Source of the DNA: Rickettsiales bacterium
Lineage (GTDB): Bacteria > Pseudomonadota > Alphaproteobacteria > TMED109 > TMED131
Assembly: GCA_002690625.1 (NCBI GenBank)
Contig: NZFJ01000029.1
Span: 1 to 21,607 of the forward strand
Length of the DNA stretch: 21,607 nucleotides
Reading direction: 5' to 3'
Positions 1 to 6,691 of the stretch are shown here, one piece after another. The notes below the pieces were generated by a model. The model was not told where the DNA came from and searched no databases. It saw only the letters and a program-made list of their open reading frames with translations. A program made the translations under genes and the position numbers. Within the stretch, counting starts at the first letter, position 1. The number at the start of each line of letters is the position of its first letter.

Positions 1-1773
1 AGTTTTATAAGAATCTAAAAAATGATTTCTATAAATACTATTTTTTTTAATCAATTGTTTATGAGATCCCTCAGCTATTATTTTACCTCTATAAAAAAAC
101 AAAATTCTTCTAGCGTCTAAAATTGTATTTATTCTATGTGCTATTATAATTGTGGTAATATTTGTAGAAAAGTCTTTTAAGGTTTTATTAATTTTAATTT
201 CTGATTTATTATCAAGAGCACTGGTTGCTTCATCCAATAATAATATAGAAGGTTTTTTTATAATTGCTCTTGCAATAGAAATTTTTTGCCTTTCTCCACC
301 AGATAAACTTAATCCTCTATCTCCTACAACAGTGTCATAAGATTTTTTAAATTTAGAAATAAATTCGTGCGCATCTGCTTTTTTACAAGCTTCTAATATT
401 TCTTCTTTTTTAACACCAGGACTTGCTAACTCAATATTTTTATATATTGAAGTATCAAATAGTATTACGTCTTGTGATACTAAAGCTATATGAGACCTTA
501 AATTCTTTAAATCAAAATTTTTTAGATTTATATCATCAATATAAATTTCTCCTTTTTTGGGATCAAATATTCTTGGTATCATATTTAAAAAAGTTGATTT
601 TCCTGATCCATTAGCCCCAACTATCACAACTGTTTCTTTTGGCTTGAATAAGCATTTAATATTATTTAAGGTAATATCTTTTCTTTTATAAAAAAAATTA
701 ACATTATCAAATTTAATTTTACCTTTAATAGTATTTATGATTTTAGCGTCTTTTTTAATTATTATAGAGTTCTTTTTACTTAAAACCTCTTCTAGCCTAA
801 TCAATGAAGCTGCTCCTTCTTGTAATATTGTATTTAATGTACCTAATGCTCGTGCAGGCTGAACAGCAATTAGTAAAGCACTTATAAACCCAGTAAAGGA
901 ACCAAAGTCCGAAGAGTCACTAAGAATTCTTAAACCAGCTAATACCAAAACTAAAGATATAGCCACGCCTCCTATTATTTCTAATGTAGGTTCTATTTTA
1001 GCCCTAGTTTTTATTATTTTAATATTACTATAATATATCTCTTCGAATTTATTTTGTGCTTTAGCTTTTTGAACTTTTTCTAAATTATAGGTTTTAATTA
1101 CTCTTATAGCTGAAAAACTTTCATTTAAAAAAGCGCTTGCAGAAGATACTTTTTCTTGTAATTTAAATGAAATCTTGCGAGTCTTTTTTCCAATTTCTAT
1201 TATAGGTTTTATACATAAGGGATAAATAACAATTACACACAAACTTAATACCCAGTCTAAATAAAACATACTTGCCACTAGACCAACTAATGTTAATAAA
1301 TCTCTTATTAAATTATTTAAAGTTCTAATAATAGACTCTTTTAAAACATTTAAATCATTAATGAATCTTGATTGTAGTGAACCTGATTTGTGTTTATTTA
1401 AAAGTAATAAATCAAAATTTAAAATTTTGTCATATAAATTTAACTGTACATCCATAATAATGCCATTTGCAACCTTACCTACAAAAATAGTTTGAAAGTA
1501 ATATGCTATTCCTTTTATTACAGTAAGCGTGATAATAAATGAAGGAATTATAAATATTTTTGATTTATTATTTTCACCTATTGTATCAAAGGCATAGTCT
1601 ATAACTAAAGGGTACATAGCAGTTGCGGATGCAACTACAAACATAAAAACGTTAGCGATAAAAAAATTTTTCTTTTGCCTTACTCCCCATTTTTTAAGAA
1701 GTCTTATATAAAGAAAAAAAGTTGTTAGTTGATTTTTTTTTTTTGTTTTATTGCTATTTTCCATATTAGACAT
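1..1773 (-). CDS. ABC exporter, fused permease-ATPase (MsbA-like), 3' end cut by window
   Basis: The minus strand is open for 591 codons, from ATG at 1773 to the window edge with no stop, so only the last few residues should be missing. An N-terminal membrane domain of about 340 residues is followed by an ATPase domain. Visible motifs are Walker A GANGSGKST (residues 386-394, Lys392), a Q-loop at SQD, signature LSGGERQ (490-496), Walker B LLLDEA with Asp514/Glu515, and the switch histidine in IIIAHR (His546). This is the layout of half-size exporters that dimerise in the inner membrane and flip lipids or export drugs or peptides; the substrate cannot be read from sequence. A second in-frame ATG lies three codons inside. 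There is no Shine-Dalgarno, and a 12-A run encodes lysines near the start. Divergent from gcrA across 41 bp. Confidence 0.93.
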   Translation of the reverse strand, partial: MSNMENSNKTKKKNQLTTFFLYIRLLKKWGVRQKKNFFIANVFMFVVASATAMYPLVIDYAFDTIGENNKSKIFIIPSFIITLTVIKGIAYYFQTIFVGKVANGIIMDVQLNLYDKILNFDLLLLNKHKSGSLQSRFINDLNVLKESIIRTLNNLIRDLLTLVGLVASMFYLDWVLSLCVIVIYPLCIKPIIEIGKKTRKISFKLQEKVSSASAFLNESFSAIRVIKTYNLEKVQKAKAQNKFEEIYYSNIKIIKTRAKIEPTLEIIGGVAISLVLVLAGLRILSDSSDFGSFTGFISALLIAVQPARALGTLNTILQEGAASLIRLEEVLSKKNSIIIKKDAKIINTIKGKIKFDNVNFFYKRKDITLNNIKCLFKPKETVVIVGANGSGKSTFLNMIPRIFDPKKGEIYIDDINLKNFDLKNLRSHIALVSQDVILFDTSIYKNIELASPGVKKEEILEACKKADAHEFISKFKKSYDTVVGDRGLSLSGGERQKISIARAIIKKPSILLLDEATSALDNKSEIKINKTLKDFSTNITTIIIAHRINTILDARRILFFYRGKIIAEGSHKQLIKKNSIYRNHFLDSYKT

Positions 1774-1814
1774 TAGTGTAATATAATACATTGATAAAAT
1801 AATATCAAAAAAAC
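1774..1814. promoter_or_regulatory. Divergent promoter region of ABC exporter and gcrA
   Basis: This 41-bp gap must hold both promoters. On the plus strand a perfect TATAAT lies at 1782-1787, which would give a leader of about 20 nt without a Shine-Dalgarno for gcrA; the -35 is weak (TTTCCA at 1758-1763, 18-bp spacer). On the minus strand TATTAT (1788-1783) overlaps it and would start RNA within a few bases of the exporter ATG. In DNA this AT-rich, such matches are suggestive only. No GANTC methylation site is present. Confidence 0.4.
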
Positions 1815-2195
1815 ATGAAAAATTATTGGACAAAAAAAAAAGTTGATAAACTAACTAGCTTATGGGAACAAGGAGTTTCGGCTAGAGAAATAGCTACTAA
1901 ACTAGGTCATGTAAGCAGAAATGCTGTTATAGGCAAGGCTAATAGATTAGGAATCTCAAAAAAAAATAATGAAGATGAAAAAAACAAAAAAATAAATATA
2001 GATATTGCTTCTCTTGTGCCGAATATGAGTGGTTGTAAATGGCCTATAGGTCATCCAGGTGATTTAGACTTTTATTTTTGTGGTAAGCCGGTCATTCCAG
2101 GGAAACCCTATTGTGGTGAGCATTGTTTAATAGCTTACAGAAGAAAAGACAGCTCTCAAAAAATAAAAAAATTTTTTAAATTAAGCAATGAATAA
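1815..2195 (+). CDS. gcrA: GcrA family cell-cycle regulator
   Basis: The 126-residue product has the two hallmark parts of GcrA. The N-terminal helix-turn-helix (about 4-48) reads WTKKKVDKL with VSRNAVIGKANRLG, close to the family consensus. The C-terminal block (74-109) has GCKWPIG followed by FCGKP and YCGEHC, with Cys74, Cys89, Cys100, His103 and Cys104 as possible metal ligands. In Caulobacter, GcrA binds sigma-70 RNA polymerase and activates promoters carrying CcrM-methylated GANTC sites. The protein is shorter than the Caulobacter one, mostly through a short charged linker (about 50-65). A run of ten A's encodes the lysines just before the helix-turn-helix. It is divergent from the ABC exporter and abuts popZ tail to tail. 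Confidence 0.95.
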   Translation: MKNYWTKKKVDKLTSLWEQGVSAREIATKLGHVSRNAVIGKANRLGISKKNNEDEKNKKINIDIASLVPNMSGCKWPIGHPGDLDFYFCGKPVIPGKPYCGEHCLIAYRRKDSSQKIKKFFKLSNE

Positions 2196-2642
2196 CTAAT
2201 TTCTGGCATTTTTAGACAGTTTGTCTAATGCTTCGTTAATAACTTCTTTAGCAATTGAAGCTAAGTTCTGATCCAACCATTCTCTTACCATTTCTCTAGT
2301 AGCATTTGTAACAGATTTATATATTATTTCCTTTGTATCGTCTGTATCAAATACATCTGAAAATCTCATTAATTCAGCTCTTACCGCTAAAGCAACATCA
2401 TCACTGATAAGTCCTGATAGGTCTAAATCTAATTCAGTTTTTTTATTTTCTTCTGTATCTTTAATTAAATTTTTTTTATATTTTTTTTCAAGTTCTTCAG
2501 AAACGTTGTCTAATTTTGAAGCTTCTTGTTTAGAAATAGATTGATTTATTTCTTTATCCTCGTCATCAACTGACACACCTTCTGCTTCTTCTACTAACGA
2601 TTTAATAGACTTTCTTATGTCTTCTGGGCTTCTTTTATCCAT
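2196..2642 (-). CDS. popZ: PopZ-type polar organizing protein (DUF2497)
   Basis: The 148 residues show the PopZ layout. A short N-terminal helix (RSPEDIRKSIKSLVEEAE, 4-21) matches the family's SxEEILxSIRRII-like client-binding helix. An acidic, low-complexity linker (about 22-75) follows, then a C-terminal helical oligomerisation region (about 76-145) including REMVREWLDQNLASIAKEVI. In Caulobacter PopZ forms a polar matrix that anchors the chromosome centromere and cell-cycle kinases. Length is typical for small alphaproteobacterial homologues. There is no Shine-Dalgarno before ATG 2642. In many alphaproteobacteria this gene lies between tolC and valS; here its downstream neighbour is gcrA, in convergent orientation. 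The family call rests mainly on the two conserved end helices. Confidence 0.85.
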   Translation of the reverse strand: MDKRSPEDIRKSIKSLVEEAEGVSVDDEDKEINQSISKQEASKLDNVSEELEKKYKKNLIKDTEENKKTELDLDLSGLISDDVALAVRAELMRFSDVFDTDDTKEIIYKSVTNATREMVREWLDQNLASIAKEVINEALDKLSKNARN

Positions 2643-2702
2643 TATTTAGCATAACATAAAATTATATAAGAAAATATAATTTTTATTGAGTTGTAAAATA
2701 TA

Positions 2703-2900
2703 TTAAGGTTTTAAATTAATCCAAGTTTTTGTCAATTCTCCATAAAAAAGTGAATAGTATGATTTTATACTAGAGCTATTTGCCTGAATAGATCCATTTT
2801 CTTCAATATCATTATCTAATTCTTCATCTTTTTTATCACGAAGATTTTTATTACCTCTTTTATTTTCTACATTTATATTATTAATTATATTTAAATACAT
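2703..2900 (-). CDS. Hypothetical 65-residue ORF, possibly a gene remnant
   Basis: This short ORF lies 60 bp upstream of popZ on the same strand. It has no signal peptide or membrane segment. The middle is acidic and disordered (about 18-45); the tail IKSYYSLFYGELTKTW faintly resembles the C-terminal end of TolC/NodT outer-membrane efflux proteins, and tolC is a common upstream neighbour of popZ. The coding prediction is uncertain: base composition matches intergenic DNA, no ribosome site precedes ATG 2900, and a -10-like TATATT (2908-2903) would make the transcript leaderless. It could be a real small protein, a degraded tolC tail or chance. Confidence 0.3.
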   Translation of the reverse strand: MYLNIINNINVENKRGNKNLRDKKDEELDNDIEENGSIQANSSSIKSYYSLFYGELTKTWINLKP

Positions 2901-2947
2901 GTAATATATAACGACAAAATTTAAATTTATTTAATGGAGGTAGTCAA
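2901..2947 (+). promoter_or_regulatory. Promoter region and strong ribosome site for the 2948 gene
   Basis: A -10-like TATATA lies at 2905-2910 and a strong GGAGG at 2936-2940, seven bases before ATG 2948. This is the clearest Shine-Dalgarno in the first 5 kb and fixes the start of the first gene in the plus-strand run. No convincing -35 was found. Confidence 0.5.
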
Positions 2948-3250
2948 ATGAATAGTTATTCATTACAAATGAAAGAAACAAAAAAATATAGAGATAAGCA
3001 AATAAAAAAATTATCTGCTTTGCTAAAATCATTAGTAGCAGTTGAGTGGGAAATGGTTTCCATAGCTAACGAGAGAAGTGATAATATTAGTTTAATAGCT
3101 TCAAAATCTGTAAGTGAAGCCTCAAAAAGCATACAATTAGCAATTTCTAAACTAATACTGACCGAATTTAGTAGTTTAAATAAAGAAAAAAAGGTTAAAG
3201 ATAACAGTCAAACTATTAGTTCTTTAAAAAAAGTAGTTTTAGGTAAGTAA
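2948..3250 (+). CDS. Hypothetical helical protein, 100 residues
   Basis: I do not recognise this family. The protein is soluble, lysine- and serine-rich and predicted almost wholly helical, with amphipathic stretches at about 10-35 (basic) and 40-75 (serine/alanine/isoleucine). There is no signal peptide, membrane span, cysteine or catalytic motif. The start is set by GGAGG at 2936-2940. It is the first gene of a tightly spaced plus-strand run, ending nine bases before the SDR gene, so it is probably co-transcribed with the SDR, hydrolase and deformylase. That neighbourhood does not reveal its role. A structural or adaptor helix bundle is possible but unproven. Confidence 0.7.
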   Translation: MNSYSLQMKETKKYRDKQIKKLSALLKSLVAVEWEMVSIANERSDNISLIASKSVSEASKSIQLAISKLILTEFSSLNKEKKVKDNSQTISSLKKVVLGK

Positions 3251-3259
3251 CTACTTCTG

Positions 3260-3958
3260 ATGAGTATTAATGATAAAACGGCGATTATTATTGGAAGTTC
3301 TGGAGGAATAGGCTTAGCTATTTCCGAAGAATTAAAAAACCAAAAAAAATTTCAAAACATTCTTGCTTATAGTAGAAGCAGTTGCCCGTCAATAGATATA
3401 ACCAAAGAAAAAGATATAAAAATTATTTCAGAAGAGATTTATAAAAAAAAATATAATATTAGCTTATTAATCAACGCTGTGGGTTATTTGCACGATGAAG
3501 AACTAAAACCAGAAAAGAAAAGTCAAGATATTAACTTAACTTATATGAAAAAGTCTTTTGAAATAAATTCAATCGGACCAGCTTTGTTAATTAAATATTT
3601 TGCTCCTTTAATGTCTAAAAATACTGGATCATTATTCATATCAATGTCAGCTAAAGTTGGAAGCATATCTGATAATTATCTAGGTGGTTGGTATAGTTAT
3701 AGAGCCTCAAAGGCAGCTCTTAATCAAATAATAAGAACTGCATCCATTGAATATAAAAGAAAAAACCCTAAAATAACTTTCCTATCATTACACCCTGGAA
3801 CAGTTTCTACTAAATTATCTAAACCTTATATAGGAAATAATAATAATATTTTTACACCTCAAGCAGCAGCTAAAAGAATTGTTTCTACCTTAGAAAAAAT
3901 AAATATTAATGATAGTGGCTTGTTAGTTAATTATGACAAGCAAGTAATAGAATACTAA
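3260..3958 (+). CDS. Short-chain dehydrogenase/reductase (C-factor/sniffer-like)
   Basis: The 232-residue product is a classical Rossmann-fold SDR. The nucleotide-binding loop is GSSGGIG (12-18); an Asn (103) sits in EINSIGP; catalytic Tyr147 and Lys151 are in YSYRASKAALN, with candidate serines at 128-135. HPGTVSTKLSKPY (178-190) is the usual substrate-side loop after beta-6. The GSIS...GGWYSYRASKAALN pattern resembles the CsgA/C-factor and sniffer-type carbonyl reductases. It should carry out NAD(P)-dependent reduction or oxidation of a carbonyl/alcohol in the cytoplasm; the substrate is unknown. No Shine-Dalgarno is visible. The following hydrolase starts two bases after the stop, suggesting coupling. 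Confidence 0.92.
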   Translation: MSINDKTAIIIGSSGGIGLAISEELKNQKKFQNILAYSRSSCPSIDITKEKDIKIISEEIYKKKYNISLLINAVGYLHDEELKPEKKSQDINLTYMKKSFEINSIGPALLIKYFAPLMSKNTGSLFISMSAKVGSISDNYLGGWYSYRASKAALNQIIRTASIEYKRKNPKITFLSLHPGTVSTKLSKPYIGNNNNIFTPQAAAKRIVSTLEKININDSGLLVNYDKQVIEY

Positions 3959-3960
3959 TA

Positions 3961-5058
3961 ATGATAAAAAATGGTTTGATCAGATCAAGAAATATTAAAA
4001 ATGTAAATGGTTTAGATATACATTTTATTGATACACGTGTAAGAAAAAAAAAAAATAACTCTATAATTCTTTTACATGGCTTTCCAGAGCTCTCATACAG
4101 CTTTAGACACTTAATGTATTTATTAGCAAAAAAAGGATATTATTGCGTAGCGCCTGATCAAAGAGGTTTTGGAAAAACTATTTCAAAAAAAAAAAATACT
4201 CTTAGTAAATTCAATGTTTTAAACCTCACTAAAGATGTATACGAATTCGCTAAAAAAATAAATATAGTAAAGTTTCATCTAGTAGGACATGACTTTGGTT
4301 CATACGTATGTTCATATTTTGCAATCCTATATCCTAATAGTCTTTACAGTTTAACTATTATGAGCATGCCATTTAGTGGTCCAATTACAAATAAAAACCT
4401 ATATAAACTTGATAAACTAAATAAAGAACTTAATAAACTTAAGCCAAAAAAAAAGCATTATCAATATTATTTCTCTTCTAAAAATGCGAATGCTAATATA
4501 ATGAATTGTGAACAAGGGCTAAAAAATTTTTTTAGGGCTTATTTTCATTTCAAAAGTTATGATTATCGACTAAACAAACCATTTGTATTAAAGTCATTTT
4601 CTGCCAAAGAAGTTTCTAAGATGCCTGAATATTACATTATGAAATATAACTTAGGAATATCACAAACAGTAAAAAATTATATGCCTTCAGTAGAGGAAAT
4701 TAAAAACTGTAGCTGGCTTAAAAATAAAGACTTAGAATATTACGTTAAAAACTTTAAAATAAGAGGTATTAAAGAACCTCTAAAGTGGTATAAAGCTATG
4801 TTAAGTAACAAGGAAAATCTTAAAATAATTGAATTAAAACTACCCGATTCTATTAATATACCCTCAATATTTATAGCAGGAGAGGCAGACTGGGGAATAT
4901 ATCAAAAACCTCGTGAACTAAAAAAAATGGAAACAAAGTTTTTCTCAAATTACTTTGGAACTAAAATTATAAAAGAAGCAGGCCATTGGGTTCAACAAGA
5001 AAAACCTAAAGAAACATATAATTGCATAATTAATCTTATTAAGAGTATTGGATACTAA
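3961..5058 (+). CDS. Alpha/beta hydrolase, epoxide-hydrolase-like
   Basis: The 365-residue product has the oxyanion-side motif HGFPE (39-43), DQRGFG (66-71), the nucleophile elbow GHDFGS with Asp111, an acid at Asp310 (GEADWG) and His342 in AGHWVQQEKP. An aspartate nucleophile in GHDxG is typical of soluble epoxide hydrolases and haloalkane dehalogenases; HGFPE and the C-terminal GHW pattern favour epoxide hydrolase. A cap domain of about 150 residues (around 135-290) is rich in tyrosine and lysine and may supply the epoxide-polarising tyrosines. No signal peptide, so cytoplasmic. Two 12-A runs encode lysine stretches. Only two bases separate it from the genes on either side, so it shares their transcript. 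The substrate is unknown. Confidence 0.88.
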   Translation: MIKNGLIRSRNIKNVNGLDIHFIDTRVRKKKNNSIILLHGFPELSYSFRHLMYLLAKKGYYCVAPDQRGFGKTISKKKNTLSKFNVLNLTKDVYEFAKKINIVKFHLVGHDFGSYVCSYFAILYPNSLYSLTIMSMPFSGPITNKNLYKLDKLNKELNKLKPKKKHYQYYFSSKNANANIMNCEQGLKNFFRAYFHFKSYDYRLNKPFVLKSFSAKEVSKMPEYYIMKYNLGISQTVKNYMPSVEEIKNCSWLKNKDLEYYVKNFKIRGIKEPLKWYKAMLSNKENLKIIELKLPDSINIPSIFIAGEADWGIYQKPRELKKMETKFFSNYFGTKIIKEAGHWVQQEKPKETYNCIINLIKSIGY

Positions 5059-5060
5059 AT

Positions 5061-5651
5061 ATGGCAGTTTTACAAATATTAAAAATGGGACATCCTTTTT
5101 TAAGAAAAAAAGCTGCTAAAGTTACTGACTTTATTAACCTTAAAAATATTTTCACTGATATGCAAGATACGCTAGAGTTTGTTGGAGGAAGTGGTTTAGC
5201 TGCTAATCAAGTCATGATTAATAAAAGAATAATTCTCTACAGAATAAGAAAAGACAGAATTCCAGAAGGCGCAAATTTTAATGCTAAAAGCTGGACTTTT
5301 ATGATTAACCCTGTAATGAAACCTTTATCAAAAGAAAAAGAACTATATTGGGAGAGGTGCCTTTCAATTCCTGGGTTACATGGCAAAGTTCCTAGATATA
5401 AAAGTATTATAGTACAATATTATACAACTAATAAAAAATTAATCGAATTTAAAGCAGAATCTACTTGGGCAGCTCTATTACAGCATGAATTTGATCATTT
5501 AGACGGAATTTTATATCCCATGCGTATGAGGGACTTAAGTAAATTAGGATTTAATGATTATCCAGGAGAAATTGAAAAAGATATGAAAAAAAATAAAAAA
5601 TATATAGACCCTTTGTTTTTAAATTTAGTGAAAAGATGGAAAAAAAAATAA
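5061..5651 (+). CDS. def: Peptide-deformylase family protein with altered motifs
   Basis: Three deformylase motifs occur in order. Motif 1 is GSGLAANQ (43-50) against the usual GxGLAAPQ; motif 2 is ERCLSIPG (98-105) against EGCLS; motif 3 is QHEFDH (141-146). The metal ligands Cys100, His142 and His146 and catalytic Glu143 are all present, so the protein could be active, but Pro-to-Asn and Gly-to-Arg changes flank the active site. Length (196) is slightly above the usual 165-180, with a lysine-rich tail. The canonical enzyme removes formyl from nascent N-termini. This copy is not next to fmt but ends a run with an SDR and an epoxide hydrolase, so it is probably a second, divergent deformylase, unless the housekeeping gene is absent elsewhere. 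Confidence 0.85.
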   Translation: MAVLQILKMGHPFLRKKAAKVTDFINLKNIFTDMQDTLEFVGGSGLAANQVMINKRIILYRIRKDRIPEGANFNAKSWTFMINPVMKPLSKEKELYWERCLSIPGLHGKVPRYKSIIVQYYTTNKKLIEFKAESTWAALLQHEFDHLDGILYPMRMRDLSKLGFNDYPGEIEKDMKKNKKYIDPLFLNLVKRWKKK

Positions 5652-5706
5652 TAGTTAATTTTTTTATTTTATAATCCGTTTATACTATCATAATAGTGAG
5701 AAAATT
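5652..5706 (+). promoter_or_regulatory. Possible promoter before the small membrane-protein genes
   Basis: Two -10-like hexamers occur, TATAAT at 5670-5675 and TATACT at 5681-5686, without a convincing -35. The 55-bp gap is large for this window and suggests a new transcription unit starting at 5707. The ATG is preceded by a weak purine-rich GTGAGAAAA. Confidence 0.3.
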
Positions 5707-6111
5707 ATGGTTACACTTGAAGATGCTATATTATCAATAAATCCTAAAGCAGAGTTTGAATACGATGATATAGATACTATAATATGGCGAAGAAAAACAA
5801 AACCCATAGATAAAGATGAGATACTTCAAAAGTACAGAGAGCTCAAAGATCTAGAGTTAGAAAGAATAGCATTTGAAAAAGCTAGTAAACTTTCTTTTTT
5901 CGGTCAAATATTAAAGAGCGCTGATGAAAATAAAATAGTTTTATATAGATATAGACAAGCCTTAGCAACGAGCAGTATTGTCATATCTTTAATATTTGTA
6001 CTAACAAATAATTTTCATAAAGTAAGATACACTATACTTACAGACCCTTATGGCACAGAATTTGTATATGATAGATTTACAGGAAAGCTTAAAAAAAAAA
6101 TAAAATACTGA
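5707..6111 (+). CDS. Single-span membrane protein with phage-tail-chaperone-like N-terminus
   Basis: The 134-residue protein has three parts. Residues 1-50 (AILSINPKAEFEYDDIDTI, then W27, P33, DEILQKYRELKDLE) resemble the small domain in phage tail-fibre assembly chaperones (XkdW-like), in which a P-x-AEF strand, a D-x-D-x-I-x-W strand and a lysine/proline-led helix recur. That similarity is by eye. Residues about 86-101 form one membrane span. Residues 102-134 form a basic tail with HKVRYT (104-109) and DRFTGK (122-127), which recurs in the next gene. Function is unknown. No phage genes lie nearby, so a host membrane protein that borrowed a domain is more likely than a prophage. Confidence 0.75.
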   Translation: MVTLEDAILSINPKAEFEYDDIDTIIWRRKTKPIDKDEILQKYRELKDLELERIAFEKASKLSFFGQILKSADENKIVLYRYRQALATSSIVISLIFVLTNNFHKVRYTILTDPYGTEFVYDRFTGKLKKKIKY

Positions 6112-6121
6112 ATTAGAGACC

Positions 6122-6145
6122 TTCTTCTCTAGTTTAGGAGAAGAA
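6122..6145 (+). promoter_or_regulatory. Perfect hairpin overlapping the ribosome site of the 6148 gene
   Basis: TTCTTCTC (6122-6129) pairs perfectly with GAGAAGAA (6138-6145) around an 8-nt loop. The right arm covers most of the Shine-Dalgarno AGGAG (6136-6140), which lies seven bases before ATG 6148. No U-run follows, so this is not an intrinsic terminator. In RNA it could hide the ribosome site until melted by heat or opened by ribosomes translating the upstream gene. The structure is seen; the regulatory role is inferred. Confidence 0.5.
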
Positions 6146-6147
6146 AA

Positions 6148-6351
6148 ATGAAAAAGTTACAAAAAACAGAGTTTTTTTCCAATAATCTAGTTAAAAAAAG
6201 AAATTTTTTTGTTAACATCCTTATTTTATCTTCTTTAGCTTTGGTTTTTTCGAAAAACATTCATAAAGTTCGTTATACAGAGGTGATATCAGAAGAAGGC
6301 AACAAATACATACTAGATAAATTCACCTATTCAATAAAGTTAATTAAATAA
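6148..6351 (+). CDS. Small single-span membrane protein, paralogue of upstream C-terminus
   Basis: This 67-residue protein has a basic N-terminus (1-19), one membrane span (about 20-35) and a 32-residue tail. Its tail aligns without gaps to the end of the preceding protein: HKVRYT (39-44) and DKFT (57-60) match HKVRYT and DRFT with identical spacing (13 residues from the Thr of HKVRYT to the Asp). It therefore looks like a duplication that lacks the N-terminal domain. Translation starts at ATG 6148 behind AGGAG, inside a hairpin. Its stop overlaps the next start by one base (TAATG). Function is unknown; I do not recognise a named family. Confidence 0.75.
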   Translation: MKKLQKTEFFSNNLVKKRNFFVNILILSSLALVFSKNIHKVRYTEVISEEGNKYILDKFTYSIKLIK

Positions 6352-6644
6352 TGGCTGAAGTTTTATTTTTAGTAATAGTAGCTATTTGTATAATAGCACT
6401 TTTTGCTATAGAAGGAAATAGAGCTAAACAGCTTGAAAAATTAGAAAATAGAATAGAATTTTTGCAAGATAGATTGTTAGAATTAGCTACTAGAACAGAT
6501 GTACAAGACGCATTACTCAAACTAAAAGCAAATGATCCAGATAGAAAATTACTAAAAGTCACGAACCAAGAGACTGGTAATGTAAAACTAAGAGTTGTTA
6601 CTAAAGACGGTAAAGAAATACAAGATGTGAAACTATCAAGTTAA
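6351..6644 (+). CDS. Membrane-anchored coiled-coil protein, hypothetical
   Basis: The 97-residue protein starts with a hydrophobic anchor (about 4-20), followed by a charged heptad-like coiled coil (about 22-52, with repeated E/K-L patterns) and a small C-terminal part (about 60-97) likely to form beta strands. A basic patch right after the span (GNRAKQ) suggests the coiled coil faces the cytoplasm. The architecture resembles small envelope-linked scaffolds, but no family is recognised. It overlaps the upstream stop by one base (TAATG), so its translation is probably coupled to it, and the three genes likely act together at the inner membrane. Confidence 0.75.
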   Translation: MAEVLFLVIVAICIIALFAIEGNRAKQLEKLENRIEFLQDRLLELATRTDVQDALLKLKANDPDRKLLKVTNQETGNVKLRVVTKDGKEIQDVKLSS

Positions 6645-6691
6645 TTTATTGTATAAAAAATAAACTTTTGATTATTATTTATACATTTTTT

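Noticed and set aside
152..614. Two short plus-strand open frames inside the ABC exporter gene
   Set aside because: They lie opposite the ATPase domain, whose motifs are all intact on the minus strand.
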